Program-made: the position numbers and the translations under genes
In this document: in pieces, positions 42,490 to 51,454 of the stretch
How positions within the stretch are numbered: the first letter of the stretch is position 1
How the letters are laid out: each line of letters starts with the position of its first letter
Origin: UBA1479 sp002706405
GTDB taxonomy: Bacteria; Pseudomonadota; Alphaproteobacteria; Rhodospirillales; Casp-alpha2
DNA: 64,000 nucleotides
Assembly: GCA_963972255.1 (NCBI GenBank)
Contig: CAXATO010000001.1
Coordinates: 248,001-312,000, forward strand
Direction of reading: 5' to 3'
Notes under the pieces: model-generated
Told to the model about the DNA's origin: nothing
Seen by the model: only the letters and a program-made list of their open reading frames with translations
The model's database searches: none

Positions 42490-44211
42490 TTAGATGTCGG
42501 CGAACACGTGGGTTTCCGCCTTGGCGCCCGGATGGGTGACGGCGCCGTCGCAGGCGGGGCCCACCAGTTGAGCATACTTCCAAAGCACTCCCGACTGGTA
42601 GTCGTGTTTGCGCGGCGTCCAGGCCTTGCGGCGGGCGTCCAGTTCGGCCGCGGACAACTCAACGTCGAGGGTGCCCTTTTCGGCGTCGATCTTGATCACG
42701 TCGCCGTCCTTCAGCAGGCCGATGGGGCCGCCCACGGCCGCTTCCGGGCCGACATGGCCGATGCAGAAGCCGCGCGTGGCGCCGGAGAACCGGCCGTCGG
42801 TGATCAGCGCGACCTTTTCGCCCAGGCCCTGGCCGTAGATGGCCGAGGTGGTAGACAGCATTTCGCGCATGCCGGGGCCGCCCTTGGGCCCTTCGTATCG
42901 GATAACGACGACCTCGCCTTCCTTGACCTGCTGCTTGAGCACGGCCTGAAGCGCGTCTTCCTCGCAATCGAAGCAGCGGGCCGTGCCCGTGAACTGCAGG
43001 CTGTGCAGGCCGGCGACCTTGACGATGGCGCCGTCGGGGGCGAGCGAGCCCTTGAGGCCGACAACACCCCCCGTCGGGGTGATCGGGTTGGACACCGGGT
43101 AGATCACGTCCTGGTCCGTCGGGAACACCACGTCCTTGAGGTTTTCCGCGATGGTCTTGCCGGTCACGGTCATGCAGTCGCCGTGCAGGTAGCCGCCGTC
43201 CAGCAGGGCCTTCATCAGCACCGGCACGCCGCCGATATCGAACATGTCCTTGGCCACGTACTTGCCGCCCGGCTTCAGGTCGGCGATGTAGGGCGTGGTC
43301 TTGAAGATCTCGCAGACGTCTTCCAGGGTGAAATCGATGCCGCATTCATGGGCCATGGCCGGCAGATGCAGCCCGGCATTGGTCGACCCGCCGGACGCCG
43401 CGACGATGCGGGCCGCGTTTTCGAACGACTTGCGCGTCACGATGTCGCGCGGGCGCAGGTTCTTTTCGATCAGATCCATGACCGCCTTGCCCGACGCCAC
43501 GGCGTATTCGTCGCGGGTTTCGTAAGGCGCAGGCGCCCCGGCCGATCCGGGCAGGGCCAGGCCGATGGCTTCCGACACGCAGGCCATGGTGTTGGCCGTG
43601 AACTGGCCGCCGCAGGACCCGGCCGACGGACAGGCCACGCATTCCAGCTCGTGCAGGTCTTCGTCCGACATGTCGCCCGAGGCATTGGTGCCCACGGCTT
43701 CGAACACGTCGATCACGGTCACGTCCTTGCCTTTGAACTTGCCGGGCAGGATGGAGCCGCCGTACATGAACACGCTGGGCACGTTGAGGCGCAGCATGAC
43801 CATCATCATGCCGGGCAGGGATTTATCGCAGCCGGCCAGGCAGACCATGGCGTCATAGCAATGGCCGCGCATGGTCAGTTCGACCGAGTCGGCGATCACG
43901 TCGCGCGACGCCAGGGACGACTTCATGCCCTGGTGGCCCATGGCGATGCCGTCGGTCACCGTGATGGTGGTGAATTCGCGGGGCGTGCCCTGGGCTTCCT
44001 TGACGCCGGTCTTCACGGCCTGGGCCTGACGGCTCAGGGCGATGTTGCAGGGCGCTGCTTCGTTCCAGCAGGTCGCGACGCCGACGAAGGGCTGATCGAT
44101 CTCTTCCTCGGTCATGCCCATGGCGTAATAGTAGGACCGGTGCGGCGCGCTGGACGGGCCTTGAGTGGTGTAGCGCGAGGGCAGTTTGGACTTGTCGAAC
44201 TTCTTGGCCAT
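42490..44211 (-). CDS. ilvD: Dihydroxy-acid dehydratase
   Basis: A 573-residue IlvD/Edd family enzyme. The iron-sulfur cysteines are in LAGCDKSLPGMMM (about residue 125) and CPSAGSCGGQFTANTM (about 195-205), and further conserved blocks GGVVGLKGSLAPDGA and KVALITDGRFSG are present. It removes water from dihydroxy-isovalerate or -methylvalerate in isoleucine and valine synthesis. The alternative, 6-phosphogluconate dehydratase, is less likely by overall pattern. It stands alone and not with other ilv genes. Confidence 0.95.
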   Translation of the reverse strand: MAKKFDKSKLPSRYTTQGPSSAPHRSYYYAMGMTEEEIDQPFVGVATCWNEAAPCNIALSRQAQAVKTGVKEAQGTPREFTTITVTDGIAMGHQGMKSSLASRDVIADSVELTMRGHCYDAMVCLAGCDKSLPGMMMVMLRLNVPSVFMYGGSILPGKFKGKDVTVIDVFEAVGTNASGDMSDEDLHELECVACPSAGSCGGQFTANTMACVSEAIGLALPGSAGAPAPYETRDEYAVASGKAVMDLIEKNLRPRDIVTRKSFENAARIVAASGGSTNAGLHLPAMAHECGIDFTLEDVCEIFKTTPYIADLKPGGKYVAKDMFDIGGVPVLMKALLDGGYLHGDCMTVTGKTIAENLKDVVFPTDQDVIYPVSNPITPTGGVVGLKGSLAPDGAIVKVAGLHSLQFTGTARCFDCEEDALQAVLKQQVKEGEVVVIRYEGPKGGPGMREMLSTTSAIYGQGLGEKVALITDGRFSGATRGFCIGHVGPEAAVGGPIGLLKDGDVIKIDAEKGTLDVELSAAELDARRKAWTPRKHDYQSGVLWKYAQLVGPACDGAVTHPGAKAETHVFADI

Positions 44212-44330
44212 GGGGCTCTCCCTGGAACGGCTGGATATCCTGAATTCGGGACCGTTGGTTTAAAGCGTGAACGGCCCGCAAGGCAAGGGTGCTTGCGGGA
44301 AAAGGTTTTGTGCCGGGATTATCGCCAGGA

Positions 44331-45356
44331 TCAGGCGGCGCCCAATTCCTTGCGCACGATGGCGGCCCCGGCGGCCAGCGCCTTCAGCTTGCCCTCGGCC
44401 ACATGCCGGGGGAAGGGGGCCAGCCCGCAGTTGGTGCAGGGATAAATGCGTTCCGCATCGACATAGCGCATGGCCGATCGGATCACCTCGGCGACCTGTT
44501 CCGGTGTTTCCACGTTGAGGTTGGCGACGTCGATGGAGCCGACCATCACTTCCTTGTCATTGAGCAGGCTCATCAGCGAATGAGGCACGTGCGATCCGGC
44601 GCATTCAAGCGACACCTGATCGACCACACTTTCATTCAGGGCCGGGAAGGTTTCTTCGTACTGGCGCCATTCGTTACCCAGGGTTTCCTTCCACTGGTTG
44701 TTGGCGTCGATGCCGTAGCCGTAACAGATATGCACCGCCTTCTTGGTGGTGATGCCCTGGAACGCCCGGTTCAGGCAGGCCACGCCCCATTCCTTGACGT
44801 CGTCCATGAACACGTTGAAGGCCGGCTCGTCGAACTGGATCACGTCGACGCCCAGCGCCTGCAGCTCCAGCGCTTCCTCGTTGAGAATTTCCGCGAAGGC
44901 CATGGCCATGTCGGCGCGCTTGCCGTAGACCTCGTCGGCGATGGTGTCGCAGATGGTCATGGGCCCGGGCATGGTGATCTTGAGGCCGCGCTTGGTGTGT
45001 TCGCGGCAGAACGCGGTGGATTTGGAATGGGCACTTTCGCGGCGCTTGATCTTGCCGGTCACCGTCGGCACGTCGGCGTCATAGCGGTTGTCGCGGATGC
45101 CCATGGTGGTCATCTTCTGCCAGTCGATGCCGTCGACGAATTCCAGGAAGCCGTGGACGAAATGCTTTCGGAACTGCTCGCCGTCGGAAACGATGTCGAT
45201 CCCGGCGTCTTCCTGGGTCTTGATCCAGATAAGGGCGGCGTCGCATTGACCCTGCCACAATTCCGCGCCCTCCAGCTTCCAAGGCGCCCAAAGCTTTTCC
45301 GGCTCGGCCAGCCAGCTGGGTTTGGGCAAACTTCCGGCGACGGTGGTTCTCAGCAT
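44331..45356 (-). CDS. Core MetE-like cobalamin-independent methionine synthase
   Basis: A 341-residue protein matching only the C-terminal catalytic half of MetE. Zinc ligands can be placed in AVHICYGYG (His and Cys, about residues 213-215) and IYPCTNCGL (Cys near 325), and the FDEPAF segment near 180 fits the substrate side. Full MetE has about 750 residues, so this is a core-only form; such enzymes need another methyl donor or partner in some bacteria and archaea. ATG 45356 is preferred, with GGGGAAAG upstream. No methyl-donor partner is visible next to it. Confidence 0.8.
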   Translation of the reverse strand: MLRTTVAGSLPKPSWLAEPEKLWAPWKLEGAELWQGQCDAALIWIKTQEDAGIDIVSDGEQFRKHFVHGFLEFVDGIDWQKMTTMGIRDNRYDADVPTVTGKIKRRESAHSKSTAFCREHTKRGLKITMPGPMTICDTIADEVYGKRADMAMAFAEILNEEALELQALGVDVIQFDEPAFNVFMDDVKEWGVACLNRAFQGITTKKAVHICYGYGIDANNQWKETLGNEWRQYEETFPALNESVVDQVSLECAGSHVPHSLMSLLNDKEVMVGSIDVANLNVETPEQVAEVIRSAMRYVDAERIYPCTNCGLAPFPRHVAEGKLKALAAGAAIVRKELGAA

Positions 45357-45487
45357 GAATGCTTTCCCCAGGTCTATTTTACGATATGCGATTCTCCGGT
45401 TATACCGGGAAACAGATGTGAAGGCATATGTTGACTTGAGTGGAAGTGATGCTGCGAATAGGTTCATGCCAACTTTGGGGGAGGCTG

Positions 45488-46093
45488 ATGCGTATCCTGA
45501 TAATTGTGCTCGTGTTAAGCCTCGGTGCGTGTGTGGCGAGCCACAAAGACTATTTGGACCGGCATCGAATGGCTCTGTCCAATTTCGAACTACTCGAAAG
45601 CGATGCGAGTAGCAAAATTTTCATTGAAGATGTTAAGTCGACTTTTCTTCTCTCAGGCGATCTATCCAGTCACGAAAAATTTGAGCAAGCTTTGGCAATT
45701 ACACTAAATAACGGTCGGCGCCTTGCCGAAACTCTCAGCGGCGCCGATTTTTCACTAACGGTCATTATGGAAGAGTTCGATTTGTCTCTGGGTTTTAAGC
45801 AAAGCGAGGCAAATACGACAATCCGATACACAGTAGTTGATCAAAAAAATAAAGTGGTAGTCTACGACCAACGACTTACGACGAACGCGGTTCGAACAGT
45901 GGAAAAAATGACCGGACCAAAAGCACGGGCTGCGGGTGAACAAGTCTACGATGCGATGAAATGGGGCTGGTTTGGATCTGCAGTTGTCCCAGTCCATAGA
46001 TCAGACTTAGATGATATGCGTCGTAAAGCTGCGAACCAAGTCGTTCGAGAGAATTTTGCGATGTTTGCCAAAGAGTTCCTAACTCGTCACTAA
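45488..46093 (+). CDS. AT-rich lipoprotein of unknown function
   Basis: A 201-residue protein with a short signal and lipobox (VLSLGAC, Cys at about residue 15), so predicted to be lipidated. The mature part has a mixed helix/strand pattern; the middle section around LTVIMEEFDLSLGFKQSEANTTIRY with later YDQRLTTNA looks like a secreted beta domain. No family was recognised. GGGGGAGG lies just ahead of ATG 45488. The DNA is distinctly AT-richer than on either side. Confidence 0.7.
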   Translation: MRILIIVLVLSLGACVASHKDYLDRHRMALSNFELLESDASSKIFIEDVKSTFLLSGDLSSHEKFEQALAITLNNGRRLAETLSGADFSLTVIMEEFDLSLGFKQSEANTTIRYTVVDQKNKVVVYDQRLTTNAVRTVEKMTGPKARAAGEQVYDAMKWGWFGSAVVPVHRSDLDDMRRKAANQVVRENFAMFAKEFLTRH

Positions 46094-46177
46094 GGAGCTA
46101 AAGTTCGCGAACAATTTAGCGTTGAATTTATAATAAACCGATATCAGAGAGTCGTCCCCACGGGAGCCCATCCGAAA

Positions 46178-47302
46178 ATGAAAACCAAAGCCGCCGTCGT
46201 CTACGAACTGGGTGCCAAGCGCCCCTATGCCACGTCCCTGCCCATGAAGATCGAGGAAGTGGACCTGGATCCGCCGCAGGCGAACGAGGTTCTGGTCAAG
46301 GTCGCGGCGGCCGGGGTGTGTCATTCGGACCTGTCCGTGGTCGCGGGCGTGCGCGAGCGGCCGCTGCCCATGGTGCTGGGGCACGAGGCGTCGGGCGTGG
46401 TTCAGGAGCTGGGGCCGGGCGTCGAGGGTCTGGAAGTGGGCGACCATGTGGTGTTCGCCTTCCTGCCGTCCTGCGGCCAGTGCCTGCCGTGCAAGGAAGG
46501 CCGTCCGTCGATCTGCGAGAAGGGGGCGGCGGCCAACGGGGCCGGGACCCTCATGGGCGGCGGCATGCGCCTGCATAAGGACGGCAAGAAGCTCTATCAT
46601 CAGGCGGGTGTCAGTTGCTTTTCCGAATACGTGGTCGCACATCGCTCCTCGGTCGTGAAGATCGATAAGGATCTGCCGCTGGACATCGCCTGCACCTTTT
46701 CCTGCGCCGTCATCACCGGCGTCGGGGCGGTCCTGAACACGGCCAAGGTGCCGGCGGGGGCGTCCGTCGGCGTGGTCGGCCTGGGCGGCACGGGGCTGGC
46801 CGCCGTCATGGGGGCCAAGATGGCGGGCGCGCGGCATATCGTCGGCATTGACGCGCTCGACGACAAGCTGGAATGGGGCAAGAAGCTCGGCTGCGACACG
46901 GTGTTCAACGCGCTCGACAACGACGTGGTCGAAAAGGTCAAGGAGGCCACCGGCGGCGGGCTGGAATACATGTTTGAATGCGTCGGCCGGGTCGAGGCCA
47001 TGGACCTTGCCTACAAGGTCACCAAGCGCGGCGGTACGACGACCTCCAGCGGCCTTAGCCATCCCGCCACCAATATGACCGTGCAGCACGTCAACCTGGT
47101 GACCGAGGAACGGACCATCAAGGGCAGTTACCTGGGCAGCTGCATTCCCGAGCGCGACATCCCCCATTACATCGAGATGTACAAGCGCGGCGCCCTGCCG
47201 GTGGATAAGCTGATCTGCGAGAAAATCCCCCTGGACGACATCAACGCCGCCTTCGACCATCTGGCCGAGGGCCATACGGTGCGTCAGGTCATCACGTTCT
47301 GA
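46178..47302 (+). CDS. Zinc-dependent alcohol dehydrogenase
   Basis: A 374-residue medium-chain dehydrogenase. Catalytic-zinc ligands are in GVCHSDLS (about residue 48) and GHEASG (about 69-70); the structural-zinc loop has CGQCLPCKEGRPSIC (about 99-113). The Rossmann motif is GVVGLGGTG (about 197-205). NAD specificity is suggested by an Asp (IDALDD) at the end of the second strand. The following gene begins 14 bp later, so the pair is likely an operon. Confidence 0.9.
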   Translation: MKTKAAVVYELGAKRPYATSLPMKIEEVDLDPPQANEVLVKVAAAGVCHSDLSVVAGVRERPLPMVLGHEASGVVQELGPGVEGLEVGDHVVFAFLPSCGQCLPCKEGRPSICEKGAAANGAGTLMGGGMRLHKDGKKLYHQAGVSCFSEYVVAHRSSVVKIDKDLPLDIACTFSCAVITGVGAVLNTAKVPAGASVGVVGLGGTGLAAVMGAKMAGARHIVGIDALDDKLEWGKKLGCDTVFNALDNDVVEKVKEATGGGLEYMFECVGRVEAMDLAYKVTKRGGTTTSSGLSHPATNMTVQHVNLVTEERTIKGSYLGSCIPERDIPHYIEMYKRGALPVDKLICEKIPLDDINAAFDHLAEGHTVRQVITF

Positions 47303-47316
47303 TCGCGGCCGGATAG

Positions 47317-48738
47317 ATGGTCGATTTCAACGAGGTCTACAAGGATACGGGTACCCCCGTGCGTGTCGGTCTGGTCGGCGCCGGGGAATTCGGCGCCAGC
47401 CTGATCACCCAGTCCTTGGGCCATCCCGCCATCGACGTGCCTGCGGTCGCGGACATCAATCCGGATCGGGCTGTCAACGTGCTGCTGCGCTGCGGCGTGG
47501 CCGGGGACGGCATCGAGATCTGCCGTGACGCGGCCACGGCGCGGGACGCCATGGCGGCCGGCAAGGTCGCCGTGGTGCCGGACGGGCTTCTTCTGGTCGA
47601 TACCGACATCGACCTGGTGGTCGAGGCCACGGGAGCGCCGGAAGCTGCCGCCCAGGTGTCCGAGGCGGCGATCCTGGCCGGCAAGCATGTGGTGCTGGCG
47701 TCCAAGGAGATGGCGTCGGTCTGCGGCCCCTGGTTGGCCAAACTGGCGGCGGACAAGGGCGTCGTCTACACCCTGCCTGACGGTGACCAGCCGAGCCTGT
47801 TGATCGGGCTGATTTCGCGCGCCGAATTGCTGGGCCTCGAGGTCGTTATGGCCGGCAAGGCGAGCGAATACGACGTTGTCTGGCACCGCGCCAAGGGCGA
47901 ACTCAGCTACCATGGCCAGACCTTCGCCGTGCCCGATTTCGCCGACAGTTGGCAGTTGGACGGCGCCGACGTTCCCGAGGTTCTGGCCGATCGCGCCGCC
48001 CCCCTGGGGCCGACGGCACTGAAGTCCGTGCCGGACCTGTGCGAAATGATGCTGGTGTGCAACGCCACGGGCCTGCGCCCGGATTTTGATGCCTTCCATG
48101 CCCCGCTGGCGCGCACGGTGGAACTACCCGACGTATTCCGGCCGGAAACCGAGGGCGGCATCCTGATGGAAGCCGGCGGCGGCGTGGTCGATATCGTCAA
48201 CTGCCTGCGCCGGTCCGATGAACTGAGCCTGGCCGGCGGGGTGTTCGTGATCGTGCGTTGCGCGGACACGGAAACCTGGCAGGTCCTCAAGGCCAAGGGT
48301 ATCCCGGTCAGTTCCTGCGGCAATTACGGCCTGCTGCATAACCCGGTGCATTTGCTGGGGATCGAGGCGGCCGCTTCGATCATCGCCGCCGCCCAGGGCG
48401 GCATGCCGACCAGCGGGCGCCGGCCCCGCCCGGCGTTTGATCTGGTCGGCCGCGCGACCCGCGCCTTCAAGGCGGGCGAGGTTCTGGACATGGGCGGACA
48501 CCATCATACCATCGAGGGCTTGGAGCCCTTGGTGCGTCCCGCCGAAGCGGCCATTCCCGGCGGACCGGTGCCGTACTACATGGCGGCCAACAATCGCCTG
48601 GTGGCCGATGTCCGGCCCGGCGAAATTCTGACCGTCGAGATGGTGGCGGCGCCTCAGGACTCCGCGTTGTGGCGGCTTCGGGCGTCCCAGGACGACGCAT
48701 TTCCGGTCTCCGCCGGAAGCGGCGCCGCATCGGGCTGA
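47317..48738 (+). CDS. Homoserine dehydrogenase-like oxidoreductase with SAF domain
   Basis: A 473-residue protein. The N-terminal Rossmann fold begins VRVGLVGAGEFGASLI (about 15-30), with VVEATGAPEAAA near 105 and VLASKEM near 128 as in homoserine dehydrogenase-like enzymes. The C-terminal 100 residues form a SAF domain (around PVPYYMAANNRLVADVRPGEILT). This layout is found in an uncharacterised group of sugar-acid or carbonyl oxidoreductases. It likely works with the alcohol dehydrogenase upstream. Its last 85 bp overlap the 3' end of the convergent PAS_5 gene. Confidence 0.8.
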   Translation: MVDFNEVYKDTGTPVRVGLVGAGEFGASLITQSLGHPAIDVPAVADINPDRAVNVLLRCGVAGDGIEICRDAATARDAMAAGKVAVVPDGLLLVDTDIDLVVEATGAPEAAAQVSEAAILAGKHVVLASKEMASVCGPWLAKLAADKGVVYTLPDGDQPSLLIGLISRAELLGLEVVMAGKASEYDVVWHRAKGELSYHGQTFAVPDFADSWQLDGADVPEVLADRAAPLGPTALKSVPDLCEMMLVCNATGLRPDFDAFHAPLARTVELPDVFRPETEGGILMEAGGGVVDIVNCLRRSDELSLAGGVFVIVRCADTETWQVLKAKGIPVSSCGNYGLLHNPVHLLGIEAAASIIAAAQGGMPTSGRRPRPAFDLVGRATRAFKAGEVLDMGGHHHTIEGLEPLVRPAEAAIPGGPVPYYMAANNRLVADVRPGEILTVEMVAAPQDSALWRLRASQDDAFPVSAGSGAASG

Positions 48739-49241
48739 GCATCCAGGCGGTCGGACCGGTAGACGTACATCGACAGCACATGGGCCCGGGCGCCGTTGTC
48801 GTCCGCCAACGGCAGATCGATGGCCTCATAGGTCGCGAGGTTGGACTGAGGGTAGGCGGTCACGCCCCAGCGGCGCACGGGCATGTCGCTTTCCAGGGCA
48901 AGGCGTTGGGAGTTCAGCATGGCGGCGCGCGCATGCTGCGGGAAATACTCGGAAATCCGCTGGCCCGTGCCGTCGAACCCAAGCCAGTTTCTAAGCTCGC
49001 TGCCCCAGAACCGGTTGACGAAGTCCTGTCCCCCGTCGATGGCGTCGCGCACGATGATCTTCGGTGCCTGGCGCACGATCGCCGGCAGGCCGACATCAAT
49101 CAGCCGGGGACAATCGCGACCGTCACACAGCCCCTGCCAGTAATCCAGCAGCCAGCGGAGTTCCCAAGCGTCAAAGGTCCGCGTTGGTTCGAAAAAGAAT
49201 GATGCGTCTTGCCGCGCATGTTCGCAGCGGAATTCCGACAT
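48654..49241 (-). CDS. PAS_5 family protein (copy 1)
   Basis: A 195-residue protein of the alphaproteobacterial PAS_5 (DUF1457) family. The conserved core LLDYWQGLCDGRDCPRLIDV, then RFWGSELRNWLGFDGTGQRISEYFP, shows the family W-G and Y-F-P positions. The last 40 residues are a non-conserved tail. ATG 49241 has GGGAGG upstream and is taken as start. A second member of the family lies 160 bp away. Ligand and partner unknown. Its end overlaps the convergent gene by 85 bp. Confidence 0.8.
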   Translation of the reverse strand: MSEFRCEHARQDASFFFEPTRTFDAWELRWLLDYWQGLCDGRDCPRLIDVGLPAIVRQAPKIIVRDAIDGGQDFVNRFWGSELRNWLGFDGTGQRISEYFPQHARAAMLNSQRLALESDMPVRRWGVTAYPQSNLATYEAIDLPLADDNGARAHVLSMYVYRSDRLDAQPDAAPLPAETGNASSWDARSRHNAES

Positions 49242-49401
49242 TGAAGAGCCTCCCACCTGGGCTCTCCTCCCACCCAACTAATCGCGATTTTAGACCTATT
49301 GGCAATCGTTCGACAACCCATTGGTTTGGGGCCTCGTGTCCGGGCGCCGCTTTGGGCGGCGGATGGCGCGGCGCCGAAACAACGCCCGTCCCGTGGCGAG
49401 A

Positions 49402-49920
49402 TCAGAAAGCGGGCGCCGCCGAATTGGGATCAACGATCCGATAAAGGCTCATGGAAATGATATGGGCACGGGCCCCCGCGTCGTTTGCCAGGGGCAGGGT
49501 GATGGTCTCAAACGCCACATAGCCGCGATCCGGATAGACGCTGATGCCCCAGCGCCGCAAGGGCGTGTCCCCCATCAGGGCCTCGCGGTGGGATTTCAGG
49601 ATCTGCTCCCGGCCGTTGGCGGGGAAATACTCGCTCAGTAGCTTGCCCGTTGCGTCCAACCGCAGCCATTCCGTGACGGCGGTGCCCCAGAACCTGACCC
49701 GGAAATCGCGCCCGCCTTCAACGGCATCCTTGACGACGATGTTGGGCGCGCATTTGTAAATGGCCGGTAGGTCGATGTCGCGCCAGCGCGGGCAATCCCG
49801 CTCCCCCCGCTTTTCCAGCCAATGGTCGAGCAACTGCCGCAGACCGGGGACCGTTACATCCCAGGTCTGTTCGCTGAACGGTCCTTCGACCGCGTTCAGA
49901 TGCGGGCCGTGGCTGACCAT
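49402..49920 (-). CDS. PAS_5 family protein (copy 2)
   Basis: A 172-residue PAS_5 protein with the same landmarks as its neighbour: LLDHWLEKRGERDCPRWRDI, NIVVKDAVEGGRDFRVRFWG and LLSEYFPANGREQIL. The ATG at 49920 has GGGGAG at a suitable distance; ATG 49926 is too close to it. The pair probably arose by an old duplication, since identity between the two is partial. The 160-bp gap between them would allow separate or joint transcription. Confidence 0.8.
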   Translation of the reverse strand: MVSHGPHLNAVEGPFSEQTWDVTVPGLRQLLDHWLEKRGERDCPRWRDIDLPAIYKCAPNIVVKDAVEGGRDFRVRFWGTAVTEWLRLDATGKLLSEYFPANGREQILKSHREALMGDTPLRRWGISVYPDRGYVAFETITLPLANDAGARAHIISMSLYRIVDPNSAAPAF

Positions 49921-50108
49921 GGCCATCTCTCCCCAATGCCCTCCTCACTGTCTTTCCCCAGGCATTCCGCAAATCAAGGTAGTGGATTTAGGCGGGCAGG
50001 GCTATGCGCGCAACACACATTTGTATGGTAAATTGGTCGGTATTCCGGTTCTGGAACGGATGTGGTGCGGGGTGATATAGTTCGGAAAAACACACCGGAG
50101 GCTCGTCC

Positions 50109-50960
50109 ATGACAATCAAGATCGAACCCCTAGACGCCCCCATGGGCGCCGTGATCCACGGTTTGGATTCGCGAAAGCCCCTGACCGACGACGATTTCCG
50201 CGCCGTGGAGCAGGCGATGCTTGAGCACATCGCCATCGTCATTCCGGATTTGGAGGAAAACGTGCCCTGGCTGCGCGACTTCGGCAGCCGCTTCGGCCCG
50301 CTGGTGCCGCACATTCTGAACCAGTACCACCACCCGGACGGGTTCGAGGTTTCGATCATCGCCAAGAACATGGGCACGGCGGAAAGCCGCACCACGCCCA
50401 AGCCGGCGGGTGCTTTCTGGCATTCGGACCTGTCCTACGAGGTAAATCCGTCCGATGCCATTTTCCTGTATTCCACGCATCTGCCGTCCAAGGGCGGGGA
50501 TACCATCGTCGCCAACATGCGGGCTGCCTATGCGACCCTGCCGGAAAAGACCAAGCAACGGCTCGACGGCCTGACCTGCACCCACCGTTTCGGCTGGAAC
50601 ACCCAGGGTGCTACGCCGCCGCTGACACCGGAGCAGCAGGCCGCCCATCCGGACGTGATCCATCCCGTCGTCCGCCCGCACCCTAAGACCGGTGTGCCGA
50701 TCCTGTACGTCAATCCGGGCTATTCCATGCGCATCAACGAACTGGAGCAGGCCGAAAGCGACGATCTGCTGGCCGAATTGTTCGAACATTCCCTGAAACC
50801 GGAATTCCAGTATCGCCACAAATGGACCTTGAACAGCCTGGTCGGGGTCGACAACCGGTCGTCCATGCATTGCGCTGTCGACGACTACACCGAACCCCGG
50901 CGCATGCTGCGCATGATCGTCGGCTGCACGGACGGGCGGAAAGGGCAAGTCGCCGCATGA
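50109..50960 (+). CDS. TauD/TfdA-type 2-oxoglutarate-dependent dioxygenase
   Basis: A 283-residue non-heme iron enzyme. The iron ligands are in FWHSDLSYEVNPSD (His and Asp, about residues 101-103) and NRSSMHCAVDDY (His about 258), with a C-terminal Arg in RRMLRMI for 2-oxoglutarate. The family oxidises substrates such as taurine or alkylsulfates. The true substrate is unknown. Its stop overlaps the start of the next gene (ATGA). Confidence 0.88.
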   Translation: MTIKIEPLDAPMGAVIHGLDSRKPLTDDDFRAVEQAMLEHIAIVIPDLEENVPWLRDFGSRFGPLVPHILNQYHHPDGFEVSIIAKNMGTAESRTTPKPAGAFWHSDLSYEVNPSDAIFLYSTHLPSKGGDTIVANMRAAYATLPEKTKQRLDGLTCTHRFGWNTQGATPPLTPEQQAAHPDVIHPVVRPHPKTGVPILYVNPGYSMRINELEQAESDDLLAELFEHSLKPEFQYRHKWTLNSLVGVDNRSSMHCAVDDYTEPRRMLRMIVGCTDGRKGQVAA

Positions 50961-51337
50961 CGAAGGTCCTGTTTGTCAACGGCACCCTGATGCGCGGGCT
51001 GGCCTTGAACGGTAATCTCGAGGGCGCGGCCTTCCTGGGCGAAGCCCGGACCGTGCCTGAATACCGGCTTTATTCCATCGGCGACGTCCACCCCGGCATG
51101 TACAGGGTGGACGAGGGCGGGATTTCCGTTCCCGGTGAGATCTATGAAATGAGCGATGAGATTTGGGCCAAGGTCGAAGCCGGAGAGCCGCCGGGGCTGT
51201 ACTGCGGGCCGGTCGAACTGGACGACGGGCGGGTTTTGGACGGAATTCTTTATCCCCGCGAGATGGCGGAAGGCAAACACAAGGACATCTCCGCATTCGG
51301 CGGCTGGCGGGAGTACGCGGCGACGCTCGGTTCCTGA
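50957..51337 (+). CDS. Gamma-glutamylcyclotransferase-like / allophanate hydrolase C-domain protein
   Basis: A 126-residue single domain with VNGTLMRGLALN, then EYRLYSIGDVHPGMY and VPGEIYEM; these belong to the AIG2/GGCT-like family and resemble the C-terminal domain of allophanate hydrolase. Activity as a cyclotransferase needs a Glu, not placed safely here. Coupled translation with the dioxygenase suggests a shared substrate route. Confidence 0.75.
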   Translation: MTKVLFVNGTLMRGLALNGNLEGAAFLGEARTVPEYRLYSIGDVHPGMYRVDEGGISVPGEIYEMSDEIWAKVEAGEPPGLYCGPVELDDGRVLDGILYPREMAEGKHKDISAFGGWREYAATLGS

Positions 51338-51365
51338 GGTCGTAGGAAATTCCGCGGCCAAAGCC

Positions 51366-51396
51366 CTTGCGGCGGTCGCCCGGCAGCCTAGATATC
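51366..51396 (+). promoter_or_regulatory. RpoH-type promoter of htpX
   Basis: CTTG (51366-51369), a 17-base gap and CCTAGATATC (51387-51396) fit the alphaproteobacterial heat-shock consensus CTTG-N17/18-CyTATnTnnG with one mismatch within CyTATnT and one at the final G. The start would lie about 50 bases before htpX. Confidence 0.5.
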
Positions 51397-51454
51397 TTCC
51401 AGAACTTCGGCGTTCCCATGGGGGTGCGCCATTTCTTGGGCTAAGGACAAATCG

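Noticed and set aside
48654..48738. Overlap of two genes suggesting a false call or frameshift
   Set aside because: Both convergent frames have complete domains and plausible ends; an 85-bp tail overlap is acceptable.
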